Assembly: GCF_014384745.1 (NCBI RefSeq)
Contig: NZ_JACRSO010000001.1
Location: 744,001-808,000 of the forward strand
Length of the DNA stretch: 64,000 bases
Reading direction: 5' to 3'
From: Luoshenia tenuis
GTDB taxonomy: Bacteria; Bacillota; Clostridia; Christensenellales; GCA-900066905
How positions within the stretch are numbered: the stretch's first letter is position 1; every line of letters starts with the position of its first letter. This document shows positions 1-8,147 of the stretch, piece after piece. Position numbers and translations under genes: made by a program. The notes beneath the pieces were generated by a model. That model searched no databases, had not been told where the DNA came from, and saw nothing but the letters and a program-made list of their open reading frames with translations.

Positions 1-535
1 AATGATTATACCGCAAAAGCTCGCCCACTTCCAGCCGCTTGGGCTTCTCGGGCGTCTGGGCCGGGTATCCGCAGGCGATCAGCTCCACTACCTGCATATC
101 CTCCGGCAGCCCTATCAGTTCTCCGGCCTTTTGCTGGTCAAAATGCCCGATCTGCACGGTCCCCAGGCCCATCCCGTGCGCCGCCAGGCAAAGCGCCTCC
201 GCAGCACCGCCGCAGTCGAACATCATCCACCCCGCGGGGTCGGGACTGGCTACCTTGCCGCCCAGGTATCCGCTCTTTCCCTTTACGCCGCAAAGGACGA
301 ATACCACCGCCGCTCCCAGCACGTTATTGACGTTATTGCCCGTGCAGGCCTGGCGGGCCATGGCCTCCCGGGCTGCATCCTCCGTCAGCGCCACAAAGCG
401 CACACATTGGCTGTTGGCCCAGCTGGGCGCGTGCGAGGCGTGGTAGATCAGTTTTTCGATCTGCTCATGGCTCAACTTTTCGCCGGTAAATTTGCGCACC
501 GTGCGCCGCGTCAAGATCCCTTCCAATAATTCCAT
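1..535 (-). CDS. Nitroreductase family protein (3' end cut by window edge)
   Basis: FMN-dependent NAD(P)H oxidoreductase of the nitroreductase fold, probably cytosolic and acting on nitro, quinone or flavin-type substrates. The reverse strand reads from an ATG at 535 through about 178 codons with no stop, so the C-terminus lies outside the window. The opening residues include the family pattern RRTVRKF and then APSWANSQ, the usual N-terminal FMN-contacting segments; a GLGTVQIGH-like stretch and ELIACGYP follow. An AAGGGAG ribosome site sits just before the start. The stop codon of the upstream esterase lies 3 bp away, so the two are probably cotranscribed. The true substrate cannot be told from the sequence. 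Confidence 0.85.
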   Translation of the reverse strand, partial: MELLEGILTRRTVRKFTGEKLSHEQIEKLIYHASHAPSWANSQCVRFVALTEDAAREAMARQACTGNNVNNVLGAAVVFVLCGVKGKSGYLGGKVASPDPAGWMMFDCGGAAEALCLAAHGMGLGTVQIGHFDQQKAGELIGLPEDMQVVELIACGYPAQTPEKPKRLEVGELLRYNH

Positions 536-538
536 GGT

Positions 539-1324
539 CTATCTCCCTTCTATCGGTAGCCAATCCAACACTTTTTGGATGTTCCGGTCCCAAAAGCCCC
601 ATTCGTGGATGCCGGGCTCCTCAAACCAGGTGATATCCATCCGGTCTTTAAACTGCTCGTAAAACCGTACATTGGGCGGATAGGCCGCATCCTCCGTACC
701 GCAGCACATAAACAGCCGGGGCAGCGGTACGCCTGCGGCCAGCTGGCGCTCGCCCACGGCCAAAAGGTCGTTATCGCTGCCGCGGTACTCCTCCAACGTG
801 CCAAAGGTGATGGCAAAGTCGTTTTGCGAGACCGGGTTTTGCAGCATGTGCTCCGAATCCCGAATCAACCCGCCGCTAAGCGCCGCCACAGCTGCGAACT
901 TATCCGGGCAGCGCAGCCCCAGCTTAAAGGCGCCATATCCCCCCATCGAGAGGCCGGCGGCAAAGGTATCTTCCCGCCGCCAAGAGGCCTGCGGAAAGAA
1001 TTCATGCACGATCTGGGGCAGTTCCTCGCTGATATAGGTCCAGTAACGGTAGCCATGTTTCATATCCGTATAGGCGCCTCGGCCCGTGGTGGGCATCACC
1101 ACGATCAGCGGCAGCTCGGCCACATACCGCTCGATAGAGGTGCGCCGCTGCCAGATGGTATGATCGTCGCTCATGCCGTGGAGCAGATAGAGCACCGGCA
1201 GCGGCTTATCCGATCCAGCCGACCCCATACCCACCTGCCTGCTCACCTTTTGCGGCAGGATCACATCCATGGACGCGCTGATCGCCAATACATCCGAAAA
1301 AAAGTTTACGTGTAATAATGCCAT
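539..1324 (-). CDS. Alpha/beta-hydrolase esterase (EstA/acetyl-esterase type)
   Basis: Serine esterase of the esterase-D/tributyrin-esterase type, 261 residues. The sequence shows a YLLHGMSDD oxyanion-hole region near residue 48, the nucleophile elbow GLSMGGYGA with Ser126, and a C-terminal GIHEWGFW segment carrying the catalytic His. These fit cytosolic carboxylesterases that cut short acyl or acetyl esters. The start at 1324 is preferred to an in-frame ATG 16 codons upstream because AAAGGGGGAG lies directly before it. There is no signal peptide. It is followed at once by the nitroreductase gene. The natural substrate is not evident. Confidence 0.85.
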   Translation of the reverse strand: MALLHVNFFSDVLAISASMDVILPQKVSRQVGMGSAGSDKPLPVLYLLHGMSDDHTIWQRRTSIERYVAELPLIVVMPTTGRGAYTDMKHGYRYWTYISEELPQIVHEFFPQASWRREDTFAAGLSMGGYGAFKLGLRCPDKFAAVAALSGGLIRDSEHMLQNPVSQNDFAITFGTLEEYRGSDNDLLAVGERQLAAGVPLPRLFMCCGTEDAAYPPNVRFYEQFKDRMDITWFEEPGIHEWGFWDRNIQKVLDWLPIEGR

Positions 1325-1502
1325 TTTTTCTCCCCCTTTATCCGTCTTATTCGCCGCCGCGTCTAAAAACACGTTTTACCACATCAAAAGCATACCACAA
1401 ATGCGCCTTTTGCACATCGTGATACGGGAAATCTCGCCTCCCTATTTACTAAATTACAAAGAACCAATATTAAACCCCTTGATCTTACTTGGACATCTTT
1501 TC

Positions 1503-2234
1503 CTAATTCAATCCCCACATGCTGCCCTGCTCGCGCAAAATGCGGCGGCGCTGCGCGTAATCCGGCAGGATCTGCGCCACCTTCGCCCAAAAGGCCGGCG
1601 AATGGTCGTGGTGCTCCATATGGCTCATCTCATGCACCACCAGATAATCTAAGACCGGCAGCGGCGCCATGGCGATACGCCAGCAAAAGTTCAGCCGGTT
1701 CTGCCCGGAGCAACTGCCCCAGCGCGTTTTGGCGCTGCCCACCCGCCAAGAGCGGGGCGCACAGGTAAAATAGGGCTGGTAAACGCCTATCCGCCGGGCG
1801 ATCGTCTCTTTTGCCACTGCCTTTAGATAAGCTTCCAGGGCCTCCCGCAGCTGCTGTTCCTGGGCCGCGCCCAGGGTAACGCAAAGGCCGCCCGCTTCAG
1901 TATGCACTTCATCCTTATATCCCGGCAGCACCTCTACCCGGTAAGGCGTCAGTTCCCCTAAAACAGGAATTTCGCCGCCCGAGAGCGATATAAGTCCACG
2001 CCGCGCCCTTTGGCGCGCAAGCGCACCCTCCCGGTGACGCAGGATCCAGTCAAGATGGGCCTGGGCAAACCGCAAGGCGTCCTGGCTGCGGGCATGCCAG
2101 GGCACCAGGATGCGCACCCGGCCATCTGGTTCCACCCGCAGCGTCATCGTTCTGCGCTTGCGCCAGATCACCTGCGCCATGACCTGCTCTGTCAGCGCCA
2201 GTTCCACTTCTCTTTCCCGCTTGCCTGCTGCCAA
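1503..2234 (-). CDS. YgjP-like zinc metalloprotease (DUF45)
   Basis: Putative cytosolic zinc metalloprotease of the YgjP/DUF45 family. The C-terminal part has the zinc motif HEMSHMEHHDH: His201 and His205 flank Glu202, and the third ligand is probably His211, followed by the family signature SPAFW. A second family hallmark, KTRWGSCS, lies about 30 residues earlier. Length (243 residues) is normal. The start used is a TTG at 2234 with a purine-rich GAGGGGGCGGGGG stretch before it; an ATG 18 codons further in (2180) is an alternative. The gene stands alone between the esterase and a divergent exporter gene. Biological role of the family is poorly known. Confidence 0.8.
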   Translation of the reverse strand: MAAGKREREVELALTEQVMAQVIWRKRRTMTLRVEPDGRVRILVPWHARSQDALRFAQAHLDWILRHREGALARQRARRGLISLSGGEIPVLGELTPYRVEVLPGYKDEVHTEAGGLCVTLGAAQEQQLREALEAYLKAVAKETIARRIGVYQPYFTCAPRSWRVGSAKTRWGSCSGQNRLNFCWRIAMAPLPVLDYLVVHEMSHMEHHDHSPAFWAKVAQILPDYAQRRRILREQGSMWGLN

Positions 2235-2400
2235 GCCCCCGCCCCCTCTTGCTGGATTTGCCTTTATTTTAGCGCATCTGGCCCAAAATTACATCCGCTT
2301 TGCCACAAAATTAGATGTGCCCGCATGCCAAACCCTTGTCTAACGCTGCCTTGTTATGATATGGTTATTTCTGTACGAATTCAGGCTATAGAAGGAGGCT

Positions 2401-3141
2401 ATGCCCTTGGACTTTACCGTTATCGCACTGTTTTTGGCCTCCGTACTGGGCGGTAGCCTGATCCAATCCATCAGCGGTTTTGGCTTTGGCATTTTTGTGA
2501 TCTCGGTCTTCCCCTTTTTCCTTCCCAGCCCGCAGATCTCGGTGGCGATCTCGGTGATGCTCTCGCTGGGGATGACGCTGCCCATGGCCATACGCATGCG
2601 CAAAAAGATCGTATGGCGGCACGTGCTGCCCACGCTGGCCAGTTACCTGGTGGTCAGCGCGGTCATGGTGCTGGTGGTGGCGGGCGCCATGCCCGCGGCG
2701 GTTCTCAAAAAATGCTTGGGCGGGGTGCTGGTGGCCATGAGCCTGTATTTCGTCTTTTTCTCTTCTAAAATTCACATCCATCCCTCGCCGCGCGCGGGGC
2801 TGATCGCCGGGGGACTGAGCGGAGTGCTCGATGGGCTGTTCGGCATGGGCGGCCCGCCGGTCGTAGTCTATTTTCTCTCCACCGCCGGGGAGGATGGGGA
2901 GCAGTATTTTGCCAACATGCAGGGCTTTTCGCTGATCACCAATCTATATACCACCGCGCTTCGGGCCTTCAGTGGGGTGATCACCCTAGAAGTGCTGCAA
3001 TACTTTGGCATGGGCCTTGCGGTGGTGATCTTCGGTATGTTCTTCGGGCGCCGCTTTGCCCGAAAGATCCGTGCGGATCATCTGCAAAAGCTGATCTATG
3101 GTTTTATGGCGCTATCCGGCCTGGTCATTTTGCTGCAATAA
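2401..3141 (+). CDS. TauE/SafE family sulfite/organosulfonate-type exporter
   Basis: Integral membrane protein of 246 residues with about seven or eight hydrophobic segments and the TauE/SafE pattern: a glycine-rich first helix (GGSLIQSISGFGFG) and a repeat-like GLFGMGGPPVVVYFLS near residue 155. Members move small anions such as sulfite, sulfoacetate or other organic acids across the cytoplasmic membrane. The start is set by GAAGGAGG directly upstream. It is a single-gene unit that converges with the racemase-like gene on a shared terminator. Substrate is unknown and no sulfur gene is next to it. Confidence 0.85.
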   Translation: MPLDFTVIALFLASVLGGSLIQSISGFGFGIFVISVFPFFLPSPQISVAISVMLSLGMTLPMAIRMRKKIVWRHVLPTLASYLVVSAVMVLVVAGAMPAAVLKKCLGGVLVAMSLYFVFFSSKIHIHPSPRAGLIAGGLSGVLDGLFGMGGPPVVVYFLSTAGEDGEQYFANMQGFSLITNLYTTALRAFSGVITLEVLQYFGMGLAVVIFGMFFGRRFARKIRADHLQKLIYGFMALSGLVILLQ

Positions 3142-3150
3142 AAGGCAATC

Positions 3151-3186
3151 AAAAAAAGGCTCCGGAATGTCCGGAGCCTTTTTTTA
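3151..3186. terminator. Bidirectional intrinsic terminator
   Basis: A GGCTCCGGA / TCCGGAGCC stem with a three-base loop is flanked by A7 on the left and T7 on the right. It can stop both the TauE/SafE gene from the left and the racemase-like operon from the right. Confidence 0.9.
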
Positions 3187-3193
3187 TCATCCT

Positions 3194-3853
3194 TTACAGA
3201 CCCAGTTCTTTTTTAATGCGCTCGACCGCCATGCGCGGGCTGGTCAGCACCGGCACTTTGATATCGCCCAGCAACGGGATCAATACCGTCATAGAACCCT
3301 GGGCCAGCACCACCACGTCGCACTCCTGGGCGGCTTTTTCCACCGCGCCCATCACCATGGCGTTGTGCTTTTCCTGCCCGCCGGCTTCCATCAGCACGGT
3401 CAGCGCGCCATCCACCAGATAGGGGACGACCTCCACTTCCTTGCCCATTTCCTTGGCGGTATTCTCTACGTTGCGTACCGACGGGGCCACCGTAGAGGCC
3501 ACCGTGGCCACCACAGCGATCTTCTTGCCCAGGCGCACAGCTTCCTCGGCCATGGGTTTGTCGATCTTGAGCACCGGGGTGGTGATCTGCTTGGCCGCGA
3601 TGTCCGCCGCCTCGCCAACAGATGAGCACTGGTTGAGGATCAGGTCTACCCCCAGCGAATCCGCGCAGACATAATAGGCGTTCATCCTTTTCTGGATGCC
3701 CGGGGTCACCCCGCCGTTGGCCTTGACTTCCGCCAGCAGGCTCTCATCGATGATGTTGTACATCGTAACGTCCGGCAAGATCTCGGCAAACAGCGCCTTG
3801 AGCTCGTTGATCGAGACCAGGCTGGTATGGACCACAGCTACTTTTTTACCCAT
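3194..3853 (-). CDS. Aspartate/glutamate racemase-like family protein
   Basis: A 219-residue protein of the Asp/Glu/hydantoin racemase superfamily. It opens with a short beta strand KKVAVVHTS, has the first catalytic-type cysteine in NQCSSVGE (Cys76), and ends with the TSPRMAVERI helix common in the family. The second catalytic cysteine expected in true cofactor-independent racemases is not seen: the equivalent loop reads LAQGSMTVL. It may therefore be an isomerase, decarboxylase or lyase-like relative rather than an amino-acid racemase. It is last in a three-gene run behind a HAD phosphatase and a four-carbon sugar-acid kinase, which suggests a role on a small hydroxy-acid or its phosphate. 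AAAGGAGAG precedes the ATG. Confidence 0.75.
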   Translation of the reverse strand: MGKKVAVVHTSLVSINELKALFAEILPDVTMYNIIDESLLAEVKANGGVTPGIQKRMNAYYVCADSLGVDLILNQCSSVGEAADIAAKQITTPVLKIDKPMAEEAVRLGKKIAVVATVASTVAPSVRNVENTAKEMGKEVEVVPYLVDGALTVLMEAGGQEKHNAMVMGAVEKAAQECDVVVLAQGSMTVLIPLLGDIKVPVLTSPRMAVERIKKELGL

Positions 3854-3882
3854 TTTGTTCTCTCCTTTACATTTTCGCAGGG

Positions 3883-5286
3883 CTAACGCAGCCCCGCAAC
3901 CATATTGCGCAATGTATCTTCATCCCCCACATTGCCGGGGAAGATGACGTAACTAAGCCCGGGGAAGCGGCTCTCCTCTCCGCAGCGCCATACCGGGATG
4001 CCCGGGGCGGCCTGACCGGCTACCATGGCCCTTTTTACGCCCAGGCCCTTAATGCCGATGTCGCTGGAGGTTATGCCCCCCTTAGCGATGAGGAAACCCG
4101 GCGTTACCTCCAGCTGCTTTACAATATCGGTCACCGCAGCTGAGACCGCCACCGAGAACTTGAGCTGTTCCTCCGGCCCGCCGGGCACCTGCGCCCGCTT
4201 GCGGGAGGTGTAAATCACCGCCACCTGGCCCTTTTGCAGCGCTTCTTCGGCCCAGGCCCTGGCCGCACGGGACTCTTGCTCCAGCGGTTTTGTGATATCG
4301 AACTCCCGCTGCACCACGCCCTCCAACTCCAGCAAGCTATTGAGCTGCGCGGTGGTCTTTTGCACGTGGGAACCCACCAAGATCAGCCCGCCCTTGCCGC
4401 CGGGCAGGCGCAACTCCTCCCGCCCCAGCAGCGGCCGGGATTCGATGCCGCCCAGCGCCTTGACCAGGCCCGCGGCCGTACGGAAGATAAAGCGCTTGCC
4501 ACTGGCCACGGCCAGCGCAATGGCAGCCGAAAGCAGGCGCATATCGCCTTCGCACACGCCGTCCGCCACCAGCGCCCTGCCGTTTAATCCGGCCAATTTC
4601 TCCGCTATCCCTTCAACATCGCCGCTGCGGATCTCTGCCAGGGTCAGCCTCTCCACCTGTGCCGCCTGGATCCGTCCAGCCGTCTTTTCCTCTACCCAAT
4701 CACGCAGGTCGCTGGCACGGTAGCCAAAGGTCGCATCCCGGGCAAACTCGGTCTCCCCGGCAGGCACCAGTTCCTGCCCCATTTTGACGTAGTGTACGCT
4801 GTCGATGGTAAAGCGTCCGCCCTCGGCAAAGTAGGGGCAGATGATCTCGCCATCCACCTTATCCCCTGCCCGCTCCATGGTGCGGCGCAGTACGTCGGTC
4901 TCCAGTGGGTAGTGTCCCCGCAGGGTGGAATCTCCCCGGGACATGATGAGGTAGCCATAGCCGCCCTTTTTCGCGGCTGCGGCAATGCGCTGCGCCATCT
5001 CCTCATGGGCCTTTTCGGTCTCCTGCGCGGAGAAGGCCCGCGAGTTGGTCAGGATAAAGCTCAAGGGATAATCCCCCGCCATGGCCGCGCCGATGGCCTC
5101 CTCGCTCCAATCGGTAAACACCGGGATATCGTGCACCGTCTGCACGCCGGTGGGGTCGTCGTCCAGTACCATGATGCGCACGCCGTGCATCTTCTCCAGC
5201 GCCGCTTTCCAAATCGCATCGATCTTTTCCGCATCCGGAAGGGCGGGCAGCCCCGCCATGGCCTTTTCAAAATTCAACGTTTCCAC
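3883..5286 (-). CDS. Four-carbon acid sugar kinase family protein (OtnK/DUF1537-like)
   Basis: ATP-dependent kinase of the DUF1537/OtnK family, 467 residues, whose characterised members phosphorylate four-carbon sugar acids such as threonate, erythronate and 3-oxo-tetronate. The N-terminal substrate domain has the hallmark LDDDPTGVQTVHD, followed by ILTNSRAF and SRGDSTLRGHYPLE; the C-terminal nucleotide-binding domain includes LILVGSHVQKTTAQL and FLIAKGGITSSDIG. All family hallmarks are intact. The start is a GTG that directly follows the TAA stop of the HAD gene, so the two are translationally coupled. The usual dehydrogenase and aldolase partners are not adjacent, so the exact substrate is open. 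Confidence 0.85.
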   Translation of the reverse strand: METLNFEKAMAGLPALPDAEKIDAIWKAALEKMHGVRIMVLDDDPTGVQTVHDIPVFTDWSEEAIGAAMAGDYPLSFILTNSRAFSAQETEKAHEEMAQRIAAAAKKGGYGYLIMSRGDSTLRGHYPLETDVLRRTMERAGDKVDGEIICPYFAEGGRFTIDSVHYVKMGQELVPAGETEFARDATFGYRASDLRDWVEEKTAGRIQAAQVERLTLAEIRSGDVEGIAEKLAGLNGRALVADGVCEGDMRLLSAAIALAVASGKRFIFRTAAGLVKALGGIESRPLLGREELRLPGGKGGLILVGSHVQKTTAQLNSLLELEGVVQREFDITKPLEQESRAARAWAEEALQKGQVAVIYTSRKRAQVPGGPEEQLKFSVAVSAAVTDIVKQLEVTPGFLIAKGGITSSDIGIKGLGVKRAMVAGQAAPGIPVWRCGEESRFPGLSYVIFPGNVGDEDTLRNMVAGLR

Positions 5287-6129
5287 TTAACTTAGGCTCT
5301 CCTTTTCATCCCAAAGTTTCTCTATATACCGGACTACCGCGTCCCGTTCATGGCTTCCGATCACGCCTTTTGCAAGCGCCTTGACCTGCGCCTTGCCTTC
5401 ATCCACCGTCAGCGCCACATCTGCCGCCTCCATCATGGACAGATCGTTGAGGTTATCCCCAAAACAGACCAGCCGCTTTGCCCCGGTCAGCTCCTTTAAC
5501 TGCAGCGCCCGGGCCGCTTTGCTGCCGGCAGCGTTGCCGGTCTCCAGCCACCACAGCCCCGGGGTATAGATATCCTCGGAAAAATGGCAGCCGATGCCCG
5601 CCTGGCGGAACTTTTCACACAGCGGGTTCATGATCGCAAAGGTCTGCTTGGCATTGATGGATACCACCGGCATCTCCACCACCTCGTACAGATCGCCGGT
5701 CTCCCGCAGCCGGGGATCGGAGCTTCTCCCGGCCAGGTACTGCCTTTGGTATTCGTCCCGCGCCGGCGGATGATACACCCGCTGGCTGCCGTCCGCCTCC
5801 ATCACCATGGCCAGGGGCAAAAGCCCCGCCTCAAGGTAAGCCTCAATCATCAGCCTGCTCTCGCGCGGGGTCAGCAGCGCCCGGTCGATCACGTGTCCAT
5901 CCGGGGCGACCAGCGTCAGCCCGTTGTTGGCGATCAGCGGCAGGTTCAGGGGCACCCCCTCCAAGATCTGCAGGGCCGAATGATGCGAACGGGCCGTAGC
6001 CACGGTAAAGCGCAGCCCCTCGCCCAGCATCCGCTTTAGCTTCTCCCGGGACGCAGGGGAAAGCGTGGCATCTCCGCGCAATAGGGTGCCATCCATATCC
6101 GAAATGTAAAGCACGTCCTCCCTGGTCAT
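5287..6129 (-). CDS. HAD superfamily (Cof-type, subclass IIB) sugar phosphatase
   Basis: Cytosolic HAD-IIB phosphatase of 280 residues. Motif I is DMDGTLL near residue 12 (nucleophile and acid Asp), motif II is the TVATARS region near residue 42, and the late FGDNLNDLSMMEAAD supplies motif IV metal-binding acids. The large C1-type cap inserted between motifs II and III fits Cof/YbiV-like enzymes acting on small phosphosugars or nucleotides. It is the first gene of a run with the four-carbon acid kinase and the racemase-like gene; pairing a kinase and a phosphatase suggests handling of one phosphorylated metabolite, which is inference. Confidence 0.85.
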   Translation of the reverse strand: MTREDVLYISDMDGTLLRGDATLSPASREKLKRMLGEGLRFTVATARSHHSALQILEGVPLNLPLIANNGLTLVAPDGHVIDRALLTPRESRLMIEAYLEAGLLPLAMVMEADGSQRVYHPPARDEYQRQYLAGRSSDPRLRETGDLYEVVEMPVVSINAKQTFAIMNPLCEKFRQAGIGCHFSEDIYTPGLWWLETGNAAGSKAARALQLKELTGAKRLVCFGDNLNDLSMMEAADVALTVDEGKAQVKALAKGVIGSHERDAVVRYIEKLWDEKESLS

Positions 6130-6263
6130 TTGCTTCCTTTCACGGCGGCGCCTATTTTAACCCGGTTATTAAACGTCCAGGTCCTACCTGCCCTTATTAT
6201 TATGCCCTTCGCGCCCGGCCCTGTCAACCGCAGCCAGGGGGTAAACCCCTCTGTTTTCTGGAC

Positions 6264-6298
6264 AAAAAGCGCCGCGGCATCCATCAGCCGCGGCGCTA
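6264..6298 (-). terminator. Intrinsic terminator after the small lipoprotein gene
   Basis: A ten-base-pair GCGCCGCGGC stem with an eight-base loop is followed on the minus strand by a T5 run. It separates the lipoprotein gene from the downstream HAD operon. Confidence 0.85.
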
Positions 6299-6312
6299 TA
6301 TTCCGACAAGCA

Positions 6313-6744
6313 TTAATATACCTTTTTAAATTCCGTATCGTCCACGCCTTTAAAGTAATTCTCCGTGCCCTCATCCGATACCGCGACATATCCCAGGTCC
6401 GTCCCGTCCCCGCCATCGCGCACGGTATAGGCAAAATAGGTCTTGCCCTCCAGCGTCAGTTTATCCTGCGCCTTGCCCGAATAAGGCTCCACTTTGGGCT
6501 CCAGCTCTTCATACAGATAATGCGCCACGTTCTGCGCCGCATCCTGCAAGGCCTGCGCGCGCGTCTCATCATCCGCCGCGCTCGCGCTGGGCTGGGGTGT
6601 GGCTTCCGGGGTTTCCTGCGCCGCCTGCGTGGGCGCCTCCGGCGTCGCGCTGGCCTCCGGCGCCTCCTGTCCGCAGCCGCACAAGGCTACGCATATCGCC
6701 AGCAAGGCGCAAATGGCGCCGATCTTTTGCATCCGTTTAGCCAT
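6313..6744 (-). CDS. Small secreted lipoprotein of unknown function
   Basis: A 143-residue protein with a basic start, a hydrophobic segment and a lipobox LCGC giving lipidation at Cys24, so it should be anchored outside the cytoplasmic membrane. A low-complexity Ala/Pro/Thr/Glu linker (residues 26 to 60) leads to a small C-terminal domain of about 80 residues with no motif I recognise. The start follows a purine-rich stretch and the gene is monocistronic, with its own terminator. Function is unknown; the fold suggests only an extracytoplasmic binding or structural role. Confidence 0.7.
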   Translation of the reverse strand: MAKRMQKIGAICALLAICVALCGCGQEAPEASATPEAPTQAAQETPEATPQPSASAADDETRAQALQDAAQNVAHYLYEELEPKVEPYSGKAQDKLTLEGKTYFAYTVRDGGDGTDLGYVAVSDEGTENYFKGVDDTEFKKVY

Positions 6745-6848
6745 ATCGTCCTCCGTATCCCTTTTCTTTCATTTCTTATTCTTAGTATAGGCCATCGCAT
6801 ATGGTAATGCAACCGCCGCTCTATGTCGAAAAAGCAGGGCCGCTTCGT

Positions 6849-8042
6849 TTAATCTTCTTTTTTCATCATGGCCGCCAGGCCGATCGACAGCGCGCTGCAG
6901 ATCACGATACTTAAAAACGCCATGGTATAGTTGCCCTGGCTGGTCTGCATCATCCCGGCGATGCTGGGCATCAGCGCGGCCAAAAGGTTGGTCAGGCTGA
7001 TCACCGAATAGTTCATGGAAAAGTGCTTCTCGCCAAACAGCTTACGCGTAATGGTGGGGATCGTCGTAGCGTTGCCCCCATAGGTGAACAGCAGCATGCA
7101 ACCCGCCACCGCTGCCAGCATGGCCGCCTTCATCACAACTGCCAGGTAGACCAGCCCCAACACCAGCGTGTAGATGGCGGACATCACCAGCAGCGTCTTT
7201 TTAGTGCCGATCTTATCGAACACAATGCCCCAAAACACGCGTCCCACGCCATTGCAAATGGAGATGGCGCTGACCACGCCCGCGGCAAACGCGGCGGATT
7301 GGCCCATATCCTGGCTAATGGCCGGCCCCAGGTGGTTGATGATCACCTGACCCACGCCCGCCAGGATAATAACATAGAAGAAATAGAGGTAAAAACTGCG
7401 GGTCTTGATCATCTGCCCGGCGGTAAAATCCCGCTTGCCCAGGCGGGCCGCTTTGGCCGGCTGCGGCAACGCCGTCAACTGTTCGCCCGTAGGCACTTTG
7501 ACCAAGAAACTGCCCGCAAAAAGGATCACCATATTGACCACCGCCAGCACCACAAAGGCGGCCCGCCACCCCTGGGCGGTGATGATCGCGTGACAAACAG
7601 GACCCAAGATACTGCTGGAAAAGGCATAGCCCATGATCAGCGTACCGGTGGCCACGCCCTGGTTATCCAGAAACCACAGCGGCACGGTGGATACGATGGC
7701 ATTGTAACACATGCCTACCGCCCCGCCGCACAACAGGCTATAGGTTAAGTACAGCTGCCAGGGGGTCTGGATCAGGGTGGTCAACAAAAAGCCCGCGCCC
7801 AGCATCACCGCGCCGATCTGGATGATCCGGGTAAAGGAGATACGCTTTGAGAGGATCCCCGTCAATATCGTCCCGCCGGAAAAGGCGATCAGGTTCAGCG
7901 TAAAAGCCATGGAGGTCTGTGCACGGTTCCACCCGAAATCCGCCTCCAAGGGGCCGACAAAGATCGACCAGGCGTAGGAGATCCCCATGACCAGGAGGAT
8001 GACAAAACTGTTCGCCAGGATCAGGTAGCGTCTGCGAGCCAT
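6849..8042 (-). CDS. MFS transporter, OFA (oxalate/formate antiporter-like) family
   Basis: Twelve-helix major facilitator of 397 residues. The N-terminus (ISYAWSIFVGPLEADFGWNRAQTS) is characteristic of the OFA family; the loop after helix 2 carries ILSKRISFTR in place of a perfect motif A, and the second half has the loop FDKIGTKKTLL. The family includes oxalate/formate exchangers and many monocarboxylate carriers of unproven substrate. It sits in the cytoplasmic membrane as a single gene. No oxalate-degrading enzymes are visible nearby, so oxalate itself is not supported; a small organic anion is the best general guess. Confidence 0.85.
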   Translation of the reverse strand: MARRRYLILANSFVILLVMGISYAWSIFVGPLEADFGWNRAQTSMAFTLNLIAFSGGTILTGILSKRISFTRIIQIGAVMLGAGFLLTTLIQTPWQLYLTYSLLCGGAVGMCYNAIVSTVPLWFLDNQGVATGTLIMGYAFSSSILGPVCHAIITAQGWRAAFVVLAVVNMVILFAGSFLVKVPTGEQLTALPQPAKAARLGKRDFTAGQMIKTRSFYLYFFYVIILAGVGQVIINHLGPAISQDMGQSAAFAAGVVSAISICNGVGRVFWGIVFDKIGTKKTLLVMSAIYTLVLGLVYLAVVMKAAMLAAVAGCMLLFTYGGNATTIPTITRKLFGEKHFSMNYSVISLTNLLAALMPSIAGMMQTSQGNYTMAFLSIVICSALSIGLAAMMKKED

Positions 8043-8099
8043 TGATATTCAGCGTCCCTTCTCGTTTGTTCAAACTGCAAAGCTCCCCCATTATACAAT

Positions 8100-8143
8100 G
8101 AAAAAGCGGTGCGGAACAAGCCCAAAAGCCTGAACCGCACCGG
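8100..8143 (-). terminator. Intrinsic terminator after the second MFS gene
   Basis: Arms CCGCACCG and CGGTGCGG around a loop that itself contains a small hairpin, then T5 on the minus strand. Confidence 0.75.
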
Positions 8144-8147
8144 TATT

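Noticed and set aside
6849..8042. Naming the OFA transporter an oxalate/formate antiporter
   Set aside because: Family membership is clear, but no oxalate or formyl-CoA enzymes are nearby, and most OFA members have other or unknown substrates.
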